A stretch of DNA of 5,551 nt, taken from Trebonia sp. (lineage in GTDB: Bacteria > Actinomycetota > Actinomycetes > Streptosporangiales > Streptosporangiaceae). The notes under the pieces are model-generated. The model did not search any database, was not told the origin of the DNA, and saw only the letters and a list, made by a program, of their open reading frames with translations. The translations under genes and the position numbers were made by a program. Shown in pieces: positions 5,473 through 5,551 of the stretch. The stretch spans positions 1-5,551 of the forward strand of contig JASHPP010000810.1 in NCBI GenBank assembly GCA_030038035.1. Direction: 5' to 3'. Numbering within the stretch: the stretch's first letter is position 1; each line of letters opens with the position of its first letter.

Positions 5473-5551
5473 ATGGCGGCCGGCGGGAGCATTGGAGGTG
5501 CGCAGCAGGTGAAGCTCACCGATCTGCACGACTCGGCAGTGCGGGCGGCCG
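5473..5551 (+). CDS. Partial reading frame at right edge, unknown product
   Basis: The frame is open from 5362 through the end of the window. Two starts are possible: ATG 5473 (MAAGGSIGGAQQ) with AGGCGG upstream, or GTG 5509 (VKLTDLHDSAVRAA) with GGAGG ten bases upstream. The residues after 5509 look like a normal soluble N-terminus, while the ones before are low in complexity, so the GTG may be the true start. Only 14-26 residues are visible, too few to assign a family. A minus-strand frame overlaps it but lacks a ribosome binding site. Confidence 0.35.
   Translation, partial: MAAGGSIGGAQQVKLTDLHDSAVRAA

Noticed and set aside
5266..5529. Minus-strand frame of 87 codons near the right edge
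   Set aside because: GTG start without ribosome binding site, no recognisable motif, and the frame stays open beyond the start to the window edge.

Overview
The window has the character of a high-GC actinomycete chromosome. Third codon positions are mostly G or C, GTG is used as a start, Shine-Dalgarno sites are strong and purine-rich, and the likely terminators are GC-rich hairpins without U-tracts. I cannot name the species. The region looks like accessory DNA: one conserved-looking hypothetical gene, one damaged insertion sequence, and a divergent gene pair centred on an unusual sigma factor.

Left to right: (1) 59-751, minus strand, is an intact hypothetical protein of 230 aa with an RNAFEH motif that resembles the R-x4-H signature of HEPN domains. 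(2) 921-2576 is an IS1634-family insertion sequence with 14-bp perfect terminal inverted repeats. Its transposase (from GTG 1033 to TAA 2560) is broken by a frameshift near 1597. A perfect 74-bp direct repeat lies on either side (782-855 and 2577-2650). The right copy abuts the right inverted repeat exactly, while the left copy stands 65 bp outside the left inverted repeat. IS1634 and IS1549 are known for long target duplications, so this looks like a long duplication that was later altered. (3) 2790-2828 is a strong hairpin, placed as a terminator for the next gene. (4) 2836-3213, minus strand, is a small protein of 125 aa with a predicted two-helix membrane hairpin and a basic tail. (5) 3214-3377 is a divergent intergenic region with a G-quadruplex motif and a short perfect dyad just before the next ribosome binding site. 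(6) 3378-4937, plus strand, is a 519-aa ECF-type sigma factor fused to a zinc-binding anti-sigma-like motif (H-x3-C-x2-C with two further C-x2 steps), one transmembrane helix and a secreted-side domain with four cysteines. (7) 4938-5472 has no convincing gene, only hairpins and a weak promoter candidate. (8) A partial reading frame probably starts near the right edge.

The most interesting item is the sigma factor. It appears to carry its promoter-recognition part, its own putative inhibitor and its sensor in one membrane-bound chain. The divergent small membrane protein is a natural candidate for a partner or target, but this rests on position alone.
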